Below, piece after piece: positions 8,470-17,044 of a DNA stretch of 64,000 bases. A program made the position numbers and the translations under genes. Every line of letters starts with the position of its first letter. Positions within the stretch are counted from its first letter, which is position 1. The notes under the pieces are model-generated. The model ran no database searches and was not told the origin of the DNA. It saw only the letters and a list, made by a program, of their open reading frames with translations. The DNA is from Pseudonocardia nigra (lineage in GTDB: Bacteria > Actinomycetota > Actinomycetes > Mycobacteriales > Pseudonocardiaceae): the NCBI RefSeq assembly GCF_019396355.1, contig NZ_JAHKRK010000011.1:1-64000 (forward strand). Direction: 5' to 3'.

Positions 8470-8491
8470 GGCGTTCCCGAACTGCCACGTC

Positions 8492-8521
8492 ATGCACCCG
8501 AGGGCGAACCCTCGGATGCAT
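8492..8521 (-). terminator. hairpin after MFS gene
   Basis: ATGCA plus CCGAGGG pairs with CCCTCGG plus TGCAT across a 4-base loop, with one mismatch pair. It lies 55 bases beyond the stop of the minus-strand MFS gene and probably ends that transcript. Confidence 0.55.
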
Positions 8522-8559
8522 TCCTCTGACGCGCCGCTCCCACCACGAAGCGACATCGC

Positions 8560-8578
8560 TGAGGTTAGCCTAACCTCT
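8560..8578. promoter_or_regulatory. IdeR/DtxR-type iron box
   Basis: The 17-base palindrome GAGGTTAGCCTAACCTC (8561-8577, 8-1-8, perfect) matches the IdeR/DtxR consensus TTAGGTTAGSCTAACCTAA at all but the outermost bases. It overlaps the stop codon of the MFS gene instead of lying before a start codon. No real gene follows on either strand within 140 bases: on the minus strand an ATG at 8556 opens only a shadow frame. Confidence 0.65.
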
Positions 8579-9840
8579 ACTTCCTCGGCAAGTCCTGGCT
8601 CACCCGCCGGTTGCGGCGCGCCAGCACCAGGCCCACCACCAGCACCGCAACCACGGTCACGCACCCGCCCAGCACCAGCGGCGCGCGGCCGCCCAGCCGC
8701 TCGGCCAGGAGACCGAGGAGCGGGGCTCCCACCGGCGTCCCGCCCAGGAACAGCAGCATGTACAGGCCCATCACCCGCCCGCGCATGCTGGGCTCCACCG
8801 ACATCTGCACGGTCGCGTTCGCCGCGGTGGTGAACGTCAGCGCCGCGAGCCCCACCGGCACCAGGACCGCGCCGGTCAGGGCGAACGTCGGCATCAGCCC
8901 GGTCGCGGTCTCGAGGATCGCGAGCGCCAGCGCCGACCCGGCGACCAGCCGCAGCCGGGGGCGTCCCCGGCGCCGCGCCGCGAGTGCCGCGCCCAGCACC
9001 GAGCCGACGGCCAGCAGCGTGGTGAGCAGGCCGTACGCCTCCGCGCCGAGCTCGAAGACGTTGCGGGCCAGCACCGGCAGGGCCAGCTGGAGGTTGGTGA
9101 GGGCGAACGTCGACACGAAGAACACCAGCGCCAGCGCGGCCACGAGGTCGGGCCGCCCGCGGACGTAGCGCAGCCCGGCCCGCAGCTGGCCCGGCGCCCG
9201 GGGCACCGGGACGATGCGCTTGCAGCCGCACCGGATCCATCCGGGCGAGGGCGATCACCACGCCGGCGAAGCTCACCGCGTTGATCAGGAAGACCCACCC
9301 GGTGCCGACGGCCACGATGAGCAGCCCGGCCACCGACGGCCCGACGATCCGCGCGAGGTTGAACGTCACCGCGTTCAGCGCCACGGCATTGCCGACCTGA
9401 CCGACGCCCACGAGCTCGGGCACGAACGCCTGGCGGACCGGCACGTCCAACGCCGAGAAGCAGCCGACCAGCAGGCACAGCAGGTAGACGTGCCACAGCG
9501 CCACCACGCCGGTGACGTCGGCCAGGCCCAGCGCGAGGGCGCACACCCCGAGCGCGACCTGGAGCGCGATGAGCATCCGGCGCTTGTCGACGCGATCGGC
9601 GAGCACCCCGCCCCAGAGCGAGAGCAGCAGTGTCGGGGAGAACTGGGGCGCGGCCGCCAGCCCCAGCGCGGCGGCGTTGCCACCGGACAGGTCCAGCACG
9701 AGCCAGTCCTGCGCCACGCGCTGCATCCAGGTGCCGACCAGCGAGACGACCTGACCGGAGGCGTAGCGCCGGTAGTTCGGCACCCGCAGCGAGGCGAACA
9801 TCCCGCCGCCGGTCGACGTGGTCTCCGGCGGCGCGCTCAC
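8577..9840 (-). pseudogene. MFS transporter, frameshifted as sequenced
   Basis: A drug/siderophore-type major facilitator permease broken into two frames. The first (from GTG 9840) covers helices 1-6, including the RVDKRRMLIA loop and VPVRQAFVPELVG, and runs to RMDPVRLQ. The family sequence resumes one base off as VPVPRAPGQLRAGLRYVRGRPD and continues to the stop at 8577 (helices 7-12). The slip lies at about 9205-9225 and needs one extra base or two missing bases. Joined, the protein would be about 420 residues. The start lies 19 bases after the NCS2 permease stop. A half iron-box TTAGGTTA (9847-9854, plus strand) precedes it, so an iron-related exporter (EntS-like) is possible. Confidence 0.75.
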
Positions 9841-9859
9841 TTTCCGTTAGGTTACACAA

Positions 9860-11296
9860 CTATCCCGCGAAGAGCGCCTGGAGCGGCCCGACCGCGAAGT
9901 AGCCGACGAACGCGACCGCCACCACCCACATCAGCGGATGGATGATCCGTGCCCGGCCCGTCGCCGCCGCGAGCACCACGTAGGCGACGAACCCGGCGCC
10001 GATCCCGTTGGCGATCGAGTATGTGAACGGCATGACGACGATCGTCAGGAAGGCGGGCAGCGCCACCCGGAACTCGGTGAAGTCAATGCCGGTGATCTGG
10101 CGCATCATCAGCGCGCCGACGATCACGAGCGCCGGGGCCGCCGCCTCGATCGGCACGATCGAGTACAGCGGAGTGAAGAACATCGCGAGCAGGAACAGCA
10201 CACCGGTGAGCACGTTCGCAAGGCCGGTGCGCGCCCCCTCGGCGATGCCGGACGCCGACTCGATGTAGACGGTGTTGGACGAGGCCGACCCCACACCGCC
10301 CGCCACGGCGCCCGCGCCCTCGACGATGAGCGCCTTCCCGACGCCCGGCAGCTGCCCGTTCTGGTCCACGAGCCCGGCCTGCTTGCCCAGCCCGGTCATC
10401 GTGCCCATCGCGTCGAAGAAGTTGGCGAGCACGAGGGTGAACACGAGCAGCGCGACGGTGATCAGGTCCAGCCGGGCGAACGCGCCGAGGGACACGGCCC
10501 CGACCAGGGAGAGGTCGGGCAGCCCGACGATGCTGTCGGGCAGCGTCGGCACCGCCAGCGACCAGCCCTTGGGGTTGGTGCCCGCCGACGGGCCGACCTG
10601 GGCGATCGCCTCGACGACGATCGCGATGATCGTGGTGACCACGACGCCGAGCAGGATCCCGGCCCGGACCCCGCGGGCCACCAGCAGGCCGGTGATCAGC
10701 AGCCCCACGACGAACACGAACGTGGGCCAGGACGCGATCGAGTTGCCGATGCCCAGGCCCACCGGCACCGTGGTGCCGGCCTCGTCGGCGATCCGGCGCA
10801 CGAACCCGGCATCGACCAGACCGATGAACGCGATGAACAGCCCGATGCCGACGGCGATCGCCGCCTTCAGGTCCGCCGGGACGGCATTGAACACCGCGGT
10901 GCGGAAACCCGTCACGGCCAGCAGCACGATGATCAGGCCGTCGATCACGACGAGGCCCATCGCCTCGGGCCAGGTCATCAGCGGCGCGAGCGTGACCGCC
11001 ACGAGCGTGTTGATCCCGAGGCCCGTCGCGATCGCGAACGGGTAGTTGGCGACGAGCCCGAACAGCAGCGTCATCACGCCGGCGACCAGCGCGGTGACGG
11101 CCGCGACCTGCGGGACGGTCAGGATGTTGCCCACGACGTCGGTCTTCGCACCCGGTCCCTCGGGGACGAAGCTGCCGAGGATCAGCGGGTTGAGCACGAT
11201 GATGTACGACATCGTCACGAACGTGACGAGCCCGCCGCGCATCTCGCGGCCGACCGTGGAGCCGCGCTCGGACACGCGGAAGAGACGCTCGATCAT
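9860..11296 (-). CDS. NCS2 family purine permease (AzgA-like)
   Basis: A 478-residue polytopic membrane protein with about 12-14 hydrophobic segments. The start TFVTMSYIIVLNPLILG, the FIAFIGLVDAGFV segment and NFFDAMGTMTGLG are hallmarks of the adenine/guanine/hypoxanthine permease branch of the NCS2 family (proton-coupled uptake). The ATG at 11296 follows GAGGAGG at a good distance. Base preference among purines cannot be read from sequence. The gene is divergent from the DUF2530 gene. I see no purine riboswitch in the 250-base upstream region. Confidence 0.85.
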   Translation of the reverse strand: MIERLFRVSERGSTVGREMRGGLVTFVTMSYIIVLNPLILGSFVPEGPGAKTDVVGNILTVPQVAAVTALVAGVMTLLFGLVANYPFAIATGLGINTLVAVTLAPLMTWPEAMGLVVIDGLIIVLLAVTGFRTAVFNAVPADLKAAIAVGIGLFIAFIGLVDAGFVRRIADEAGTTVPVGLGIGNSIASWPTFVFVVGLLITGLLVARGVRAGILLGVVVTTIIAIVVEAIAQVGPSAGTNPKGWSLAVPTLPDSIVGLPDLSLVGAVSLGAFARLDLITVALLVFTLVLANFFDAMGTMTGLGKQAGLVDQNGQLPGVGKALIVEGAGAVAGGVGSASSNTVYIESASGIAEGARTGLANVLTGVLFLLAMFFTPLYSIVPIEAAAPALVIVGALMMRQITGIDFTEFRVALPAFLTIVVMPFTYSIANGIGAGFVAYVVLAAATGRARIIHPLMWVVAVAFVGYFAVGPLQALFAG

Positions 11297-11547
11297 GACA
11301 CCTCCTCGCTGGCGCTCGTCGGCACCACGATCGTCGATGCTGTGCTTGTCGGTGATCTCGCAAGCTCGATCACGCCGCAGACACTAAGCCGTGTCCAGTT
11401 GATCAGCGCCGATGGGATTCGCGATGCGGAAGGGGTAGGACCCGTCGTACCTGGCACAACACAGCCAGTGGCCATCCGGGCACATGGACCGCGTTCGTGA
11501 CCCACCGGCCGCGGCCCCGTTGCGGCGTTCCGCCGTACGCTGGGCGC

Positions 11548-11799
11548 GTGGCCGATCCCCCACCGCTCCCCCGCGGGTTGAGCGACGTGCGCGCCGTCGT
11601 CGCCGTCGGCACGGCGCTGTGGCTGCTGGGCGCGGCAGCGCTGCTGGTGGCCTGGCTGGCCGGCCGGCAGCCGCTGGGCATCGGGTTCACCACGTGCGTG
11701 GCCGGGGCCGTGCTGGGCGCCATGGGCTGGGGCATCTTCTCCTGGCAGCGCACGGCCGCGCGGCGCGGCTCCCGGGCCGCGCAGCAGGGCCTGGAGTGA
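11548..11799 (+). CDS. DUF2530 family small membrane protein
   Basis: An 83-residue protein with two transmembrane helices (about residues 16-37 and 44-63) and a basic C-terminal tail, fitting the actinobacterial DUF2530 family. GTG 11548 gives the family length. Function unknown. In mycobacteria the DUF2530 gene lies a few genes from the SpoU methyltransferase (from memory), consistent with shared gene order here. Confidence 0.65.
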   Translation: MADPPPLPRGLSDVRAVVAVGTALWLLGAAALLVAWLAGRQPLGIGFTTCVAGAVLGAMGWGIFSWQRTAARRGSRAAQQGLE

Positions 11800-11829
11800 T
11801 CCGTACCCGCACTGAATAGGCTCGGACGC

Positions 11830-12567
11830 ATGACCGATCGACCCACCGCCGTCGTCACCGGGGCCAGCTCGGGCATCGGGGCGGCCACCGCCCGCGCGCT
11901 CGGCAAGGCCGGATTCCACGTGGTACTGGGTGCCCGTCGTGTCGACCGGTGCGCGGAGATCGCAGCCGAGATCGACGGCACCGCGCTGCGTCTGGACGTC
12001 ACCGACACCGAGTCCGTGGCCGCGTTCGCCGCGGCCGTGCCCGACTGCCGCCTGCTGGTGAACAACGCGGGCGGCGCGAAGGGGCTCGAGCCCGTGGCCA
12101 AGGCGGACGAGGACGCCTGGCGCTGGATGTACGAGACCAACGTGATCGGCACGCTGCGGGTGACGAAGGCGCTGCTCCCGGCACTGCTCGCCTCCGGTGA
12201 CGGGCACATCGTCACCGTCACCTCGATCGCCGCGCTGGAGGCCTACGACAACGGCGCCGGCTACACAGGCACCAAGCACGCGCAGGCGATGCTGCACCGC
12301 ACGCTGCGCGGCGAGCTGCTGGGGCAGCCGGTCCGGCTCACCGAGATCCTGCCCGGAATGGTGGAGACCGAGTTCTCGCTCGTCCGGTTCGCGGGCGACG
12401 CCGACCGGGCGGCCGGCGTCTACCACGGAATCACCCCGCTCATGGCCGACGACGTGGCCGACGTGATCGCGTTCGCCGCCACCCGTCCCTCGCACGTGAA
12501 CCTGGACCAGATCGTGCTGAAGCCGCGCGCCCAGGCCAACGCGATGCGGGCGCACCGGGAGCGCTGA
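11830..12567 (+). CDS. short-chain dehydrogenase/reductase
   Basis: A 245-residue classical SDR. It has the NAD(P) glycine motif TGASSGIG (10-17), NNAG (78-81), catalytic S132 and the Y145-x3-K149 pair in YTGTK. Basic residues after the second strand (GARRVDR) favour NADP(H). The sequence resembles the YdfG/serine-3-dehydrogenase branch (PGMVETEFS). Substrate unknown. It starts 30 bases after the DUF2530 gene and may share its transcript. Confidence 0.85.
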   Translation: MTDRPTAVVTGASSGIGAATARALGKAGFHVVLGARRVDRCAEIAAEIDGTALRLDVTDTESVAAFAAAVPDCRLLVNNAGGAKGLEPVAKADEDAWRWMYETNVIGTLRVTKALLPALLASGDGHIVTVTSIAALEAYDNGAGYTGTKHAQAMLHRTLRGELLGQPVRLTEILPGMVETEFSLVRFAGDADRAAGVYHGITPLMADDVADVIAFAATRPSHVNLDQIVLKPRAQANAMRAHRER

Positions 12568-12601
12568 GCCCGAGCCACTGCCGACGGCGGCGCACGGATC
12601 G

Positions 12602-12717
12602 CCCGACTCGCACACCCGTACAGCCCGACTCGCACACCCGTACAGCCCGACTCGCGGGCGGTGACGGGTCGCAGCGCGCGAGTCGGGGCCTGCGGGTGCG
12701 CGAGTCGCGGGCCCGGG
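12602..12717. repeat. 22-bp tandem repeat with inverted partial copies
   Basis: The unit CCCGACTCGCACACCCGTACAG occurs exactly twice (12602-12623, 12624-12645), starts a third time (12646-12655), and is followed by two inverted pieces carrying GCGAGTCG (near 12675 and 12702). The region can fold into alternative hairpins and lies between the SDR stop and the next promoter, so it may help termination. Not CRISPR: there are no spacers. Confidence 0.6.
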
Positions 12718-12728
12718 CCCGATCCCGC

Positions 12729-12772
12729 ATGTCGGACATGTCGTTGACGTCGGACGTCTTCACGATCAAGAT
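12729..12772 (+). promoter_or_regulatory. promoter with two FadR/GntR-type operators
   Basis: Two perfect 11-base palindromes, ATGTCGGACAT (12729-12739) and ACGTCGGACGT (12747-12757), have centres 18 bases apart, about 1.7 helical turns. Both fit the FadR-subfamily GntR operator pattern yGTM-N-KACr. A plausible promoter, TTGACG (12744-12749) and CAAGAT (12767-12772) with a 17-base spacer, overlaps the second site, which suits repression. The genes behind are an MFS transporter and an SMP-30 lactonase. No GntR gene is in the window. Confidence 0.55.
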
Positions 12773-12830
12773 GGGGCGGCAAGCGCATTCCGCTCGTCCT
12801 GGTCCGGTTCGCCGATGAGTGAGGTCCGAC

Positions 12831-14025
12831 GTGCCCGACGTGTCCAGCCCGGCGCGGAAGGCGTGGGTTCCGCGCGCCCATCCTCTGTCGTGGGCGACGC
12901 TGGCCGTCACCACGGGCGCGATACTGATGACCGCGGTGGACGGCGGGATCCTGCCCGCCGTCCTGCCGGCCATCCAGGAGGAGTTCCAGCTGAGCTCCGC
13001 GCAGGCGGGACTGGTCAACTCCGTGTTCTTCGGCGGCCTCATCGTCGGTGCGCTGCTGTTCGGGTGGATCTCCGATCGGATCGGCACCGGCTACCGGCGC
13101 ACGTGGACGTGGAACGTCGCGATGGCGCTCGGCATCCTCGGCGGCGCGCTGACGTTCGGGCTGGCGGGCAGCTTCGCCCGTCGGCGTCCACCACACCGGC
13201 TTCCCGCTGGGACAGTTCCTCACCGGGGCGCTCATCGCGGCGGTGCTCGGCGTGGCGGGCTGGCGCGAGGCGTTCCTCATCATCCCGCTGCTCGGCATCC
13301 CGATCATCGTCGCGCAGACCTTCCTGGGCACGCGGCGCAACCAGGCGAAGGTCTACGACTGGATCGACGCCCGCGGCCTCACCCGTCCGCTGCCGGAGTT
13401 GTCCACCCGCGTGTCGGGGAGCGCACTCGAGTCCGTCAAGGAGGCACTGAGCAGCGCGAACGTGCGCTGGTCCGTGGTCCTGATCTTCCTGTTCCTGTGG
13501 GCGGAAGCGGGCGCTGTCACCTTCCTGACCAAGCAGATGGTCGACCAGGGGATGAGCCTCGCGGAAGCGGCGCTGCTGTCCGGCGTCTCAGGGCTCACCG
13601 GCTGGATCGGGCAAGTCGTCTGGGGCGCCTGGTCCGACCACGCCGGCCGCAAGTTCGCGATCCGCTTCCTGGTGATCGGCTGGTCCGTCGCTCTGCTCGG
13701 GATGATCTTCATCGTGAGCCCGGCGAGCGCGTGGATCGTCCTGCTGGTGTGGGGGCTGTTCCGCAACGCCCCGTTCCCGGTGGTCTACGCGCTGCTCATC
13801 GACTCGGTGCCGAGATCGGCGGGCACGGCGATGGGCATCATGATCGGCCTGGCCCTCGGCGTGTCGGGGGTGCTCGCTGCCGCGGTGTCCGGCTGGATCA
13901 TCGATGAGGCCGGGTTCACCGTGCACTACGTCGTGCTCGCCGCGATCTGTCTGCTCGGCCTGGTCCCGCTCGCCAGGATGACCGAGACCGTGCCCGTCGG
14001 TGGGCGGAAGCAGGAGGACGCATGA
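12831..14025 (+). pseudogene. MFS transporter with internal deletion
   Basis: A sugar-acid-type major facilitator gene. GTG 12831 (after GAGGT) begins helices 1-3 (AILMTAVDGGILPAVLPAIQ; FGWISDRIG). At about 13176-13180, just after FGLAGSFA, the sequence jumps frame and continues as VGVHHTGFPLGQFLTGALIA to the stop at 14025. A normal member has roughly 35 more residues here, the helix 4-5 region with its RFLxGxGxG-like motif, so more than 100 bases and the frame are missing. The transporter should not work as written. The last bases overlap the lactonase ATG by four (ATGA). Confidence 0.7.
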
Positions 14026-14924
14026 CCGATCTGATCGCACCCGGCGCCACCCTGGAGAATGTGGCCTCCGGGGCCGTCTGGGCCGAGGGGCCGGTGTGGC
14101 TGCCGGCGCGCAGGGCGGTCCGGTTCAGCGACATCCCCAACAACCGCATCCTGGAGTACTCCGAGGACTCCGGCGAACTCGCCGTCTACCGTGACGACGC
14201 GGAGTTCACCAACGGGCGCACGCTCGACCTGGACGGCTCCGTGATCCAGTGCTCGCACGGCAGGCGCGCGGTGGAACGCGACCGCGACGGCGTCATCGAG
14301 GTCCTCGTGGACTCGTGGGCAGGGAAGCGGCTCAACTCGCCCAACGACGTCGTCGTCAAGAGCGACGGCACCATCTGGTTCACCGACCCGTCGTACGGCA
14401 TCAAGAAGCCGGGCGAGGGTCACCCCGGTGAGCTGGAGTACGGCGACCACTACGTGTTCCGCCTCGACCCCCGTGACGGCTCCCTGACCCCGGTCGTCAT
14501 CGATGTGGAGACGCCCAACGGTCTGGCGTTCTCCCCGGACGAGTCGCTGCTCTACGTCGCGGACTCGGCGATCTCACCACCGGACGGCCGGCGCGACCCC
14601 GCCCGGCCCGGCGGGCACTCGATCCACTGCTACGACGTCTTCGACGGGCGTCTCTGCAAGAACGGCCGTGAGTTCGCCGAGGTGGGCCCCGGCCTGCCGG
14701 ACGGGTTCCGGGTGGACGAGGCCGGTCGCATCTGGACGTCGAGCCTGGACGCGGTGCAGGTGTTCGCGCCCACGGGCGAACTCGTGGAGCGGATCCCGGT
14801 GCCGGAGAAGATCGCGAACGTATGTTTCGGCGGCGACGACGGCCGCACGCTCTACATCACGGCCACCTCCAGCCTCTACCGCATCCGCACCACGGTGCGG
14901 GACGCGGTGGCAGCCCGGACCTGA
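14022..14924 (+). CDS. SMP-30/gluconolactonase family protein
   Basis: A 300-residue six-bladed beta-propeller hydrolase. Likely metal ligands are E22 in AEGPVW, the Asn of SPNDVV, the Asn of VETPNGLAFS and the Asp of DGFRVDEAG, the family's Glu-Asn-Asn-Asp pattern. Members open sugar-acid lactones such as gluconolactone. The 4-base overlap with the transporter gene and the shared FadR-type operators suggest uptake and hydrolysis of one sugar-acid compound. Confidence 0.8.
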   Translation: MTDLIAPGATLENVASGAVWAEGPVWLPARRAVRFSDIPNNRILEYSEDSGELAVYRDDAEFTNGRTLDLDGSVIQCSHGRRAVERDRDGVIEVLVDSWAGKRLNSPNDVVVKSDGTIWFTDPSYGIKKPGEGHPGELEYGDHYVFRLDPRDGSLTPVVIDVETPNGLAFSPDESLLYVADSAISPPDGRRDPARPGGHSIHCYDVFDGRLCKNGREFAEVGPGLPDGFRVDEAGRIWTSSLDAVQVFAPTGELVERIPVPEKIANVCFGGDDGRTLYITATSSLYRIRTTVRDAVAART

Positions 14925-14926
14925 CG

Positions 14927-15139
14927 CTACGGGCCCGCCGTGTCCTCCGACCGGCGGTGCTCGTCGGCGCCGTCGGCGGGCCGGTTGCCCTCGGCGGCGC
15001 CGGCCACCCGGTCCTCGGAGTCGCGCAGGATCTCCGTGGCCTCGGTCCGCCGGTCCTCCCCGCCGTGCTCGGCCCGCCGTTCCTCGGGCAGCGGCTCGGC
15101 TCGGGTGGCGGTCTGCTCGCTGAGCTCGTCGGGACGCAT
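14927..15139 (-). CDS. small acidic conserved actinobacterial protein
   Basis: A 70-residue charged protein beginning MRPDELSEQTATRAEPLPEE. The RAEPLPEER motif, an ILRDSEDRV segment and a closing RRSEDT are familiar from short, widely conserved actinobacterial proteins of unknown function, thought to be mostly disordered. I chose the ATG at 15139 because the conserved part starts there. Convergent with the lactonase gene, 2 bases apart. Confidence 0.55.
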   Translation of the reverse strand: MRPDELSEQTATRAEPLPEERRAEHGGEDRRTEATEILRDSEDRVAGAAEGNRPADGADEHRRSEDTAGP

Positions 15140-15167
15140 GCCGCCGCGTACCCCGATGGGGCGACCG

Positions 15168-15776
15168 CTATCCGTCGAGCTCCACGAGTGCACCGGACAC
15201 CCGCCGCAGGACGGCGGTGATCCGGGGGTCGCCCGCCGAGACGGACTCGGCGAGGCCCATCCAACGCAGGGTGCCGCTCAAGGCGTCGGGGACCGGGTCG
15301 GACAGCGCCAACGACCGGAGCTCGGCCGCGGCGGGCAGCTCGGCGGCCGGGTGCGGCGTGGCGCCCCAGTCGATGAGGAAGGGCATGGGCCCGACCCGCG
15401 GCTCGGTCAGGCGCCAGTGCAGCTCTCGGCCGTCGGTGCGGCGCCGAGACATCGCGCGGACCGGGCCCACCGCGGCGCCCGCCCCGGCGACCAGCGCCTC
15501 GAACGTCTCCCCGACGCCCGGCCGGACGGCCCAGGCCACCAGCGTGGGCCCGGGCACGGCGTCCACGCCGAACGCGCGGCGCTCCACGTCCTGCGCGGGA
15601 TCCGGCCCGATGATCTCGAGGTACGCCCCGGGCCCGAGGCCGACGAGCGCGTTGCGCGTGCCCCAGCCCGGATGCGCTCCACCGGGCACGGCCGGTGCGC
15701 CGAGCCGCGCCGCGAGCCCCGGCAGCGCGGCGTCGAGGTCGGGCACGGCGAGCACGAGGTGGTCCAGTTCGGCCAT
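15168..15776 (-). CDS. VOC/glyoxalase-like domain protein
   Basis: A 202-residue protein starting MAELDHLVLAVPDLDAAL, the beta-alpha opening of a vicinal-oxygen-chelate domain, with GWGTRNALVGLGPGAYLEIIG completing the first half. It matches the longer 'glyoxalase-like' type (about 200 residues). A metal-dependent enzyme or binding role is possible; no substrate can be inferred. It lies 8 bases downstream of the L,D-transpeptidase stop and is probably co-transcribed. Confidence 0.7.
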   Translation of the reverse strand: MAELDHLVLAVPDLDAALPGLAARLGAPAVPGGAHPGWGTRNALVGLGPGAYLEIIGPDPAQDVERRAFGVDAVPGPTLVAWAVRPGVGETFEALVAGAGAAVGPVRAMSRRRTDGRELHWRLTEPRVGPMPFLIDWGATPHPAAELPAAAELRSLALSDPVPDALSGTLRWMGLAESVSAGDPRITAVLRRVSGALVELDG

Positions 15777-15784
15777 GCGTGGTC

Positions 15785-16948
15785 CTACAGCGCCGACAGG
15801 GTCTGCCACTGCTCCCAGGACAGCGTCCAGTCCCAGATGTCGCCGTCCTGCGCGGACAGCGCGATCGGGGTGCCGGTGACCTCCACCGGGTCGCCGTAGA
15901 GCGCCGTGTCGTAGTAGGCCTTGGCGTTCTCGGTGGAGAGGTTGATGCAGCCGTGGGTGACGTTGGAGTTGCCCTGCGCGTCGACCGACGCCGGGTTGGC
16001 GTGGATGAACTCGCCGTTGTTGCTGATCCGGACCGACCACTTCGACACCACGTCGTAGTCGTACCGCTCGCTCACCATCCGCTTGTCGGTGAACTTCTCG
16101 GTGACGACGTGGATGCCGGAGCGCGTGTTGCGGTTCGGGTCGGTCGCGAGGCCGTAGCTGGCCGGGTAGTCGGCCACCTGCTGCCCGTCGCGCATCACGA
16201 TCATGCGGTGCGTGGTGACGTCGGCCTTCACGATCTGTGCGCGGCCGATCTCGAACGTGGTGGACAGGTCCGCGACCCCGTAGGCACCGCCGCCGTAGGG
16301 CACCCCGTAGAGGTTCGCCTGCACCGTCACCGTGGTGTAGGCGGGCCAGTACTCCTTCGGCCGCCAGTGCACGCGCGACCCGCCGTTCTCGTCGGGCAGC
16401 CAGCCCCAGGCGCCCTCGACCGGCACCGACGTGGTGACCGAGAGGTTCCGCTCCACGGCGGCGCGGTCCTCGACGTGTGCGTCGAACTGGATCTCGATGG
16501 GCGCCGCGATGCCCACGGTGCGGCCGTCGATGTTGAGGATGCCGCGCACCGTGTCGGTGGGCGCCACCGTGGTGAACGAGCCCTCCAGTGGCACGGCGGC
16601 GCCGTCGCCGCCGGTGGCGGTGCCGCTCCAGGTGTAGGAGCTGCCGTACCCGAGCGGCTCGCTGGTGCTCCAGCTCGTACGGTCGGCGTTCAGGGCACCG
16701 GCCACGGGCTCGCCGTCGGCGTTGGTGAGCGTGACGGTGTCGAACGTGCCGTCCTGCACCGTGACGGTGACGGGCGACCGCGGGTCGACCTCCGTGGCGC
16801 CGGCGGCCGGTGCGTACGCGACCGTGGCCGACGGGGCCAGTATCGATGGTGTCGTGCGCGGCGCCGCCTCGTTCGACGCGGTGGCGGCCGTGACCACCCC
16901 CAGCGAGCCGACCACCATCACGGCCAGGATCAGCAGGATCCTTCGCAT
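15785..16948 (-). CDS. L,D-transpeptidase (LprQ/LdtMt5-like position)
   Basis: A 387-residue exported enzyme that makes 3-3 (mDap-mDap) cross-links in peptidoglycan. It has a signal peptide (about residues 1-25, ending TAATASNEA), two Ig-like domains (about 45-125 and 130-245), then the YkuD catalytic domain. H332 and C334 in THGCINLS are the active-site pair. There is no lipobox Cys, unlike mycobacterial LprQ. ATG 16948 follows GGGGGGACGACG. Located directly after murB, as lprQ is in mycobacteria, so it is probably the positional equivalent of LdtMt5. Confidence 0.85.
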   Translation of the reverse strand: MRRILLILAVMVVGSLGVVTAATASNEAAPRTTPSILAPSATVAYAPAAGATEVDPRSPVTVTVQDGTFDTVTLTNADGEPVAGALNADRTSWSTSEPLGYGSSYTWSGTATGGDGAAVPLEGSFTTVAPTDTVRGILNIDGRTVGIAAPIEIQFDAHVEDRAAVERNLSVTTSVPVEGAWGWLPDENGGSRVHWRPKEYWPAYTTVTVQANLYGVPYGGGAYGVADLSTTFEIGRAQIVKADVTTHRMIVMRDGQQVADYPASYGLATDPNRNTRSGIHVVTEKFTDKRMVSERYDYDVVSKWSVRISNNGEFIHANPASVDAQGNSNVTHGCINLSTENAKAYYDTALYGDPVEVTGTPIALSAQDGDIWDWTLSWEQWQTLSAL

Positions 16949-17044
16949 CGTCGTCCCCCCAAAGCACTTTCCCCACGATGAGAGACGTCCGAACGCCGTT
17001 CCAGGTTGCCTCACCGCGGTCCCCCGAACGAGGCTACGCGTCGC

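Noticed and set aside
7987-8556. Minus-strand frame starting right behind the iron box
   Set aside because: It runs antisense into the GH16 gene, crosses two hairpins and has no family-like content.
9205-9225. Programmed frameshift in the MFS gene
   Set aside because: No slippery sequence or stimulatory structure is visible, and several other genes show similar breaks, which suits error or decay better.
12602-12655. Possible CRISPR array
   Set aside because: The 22-base units touch each other without spacers and no cas gene is present.
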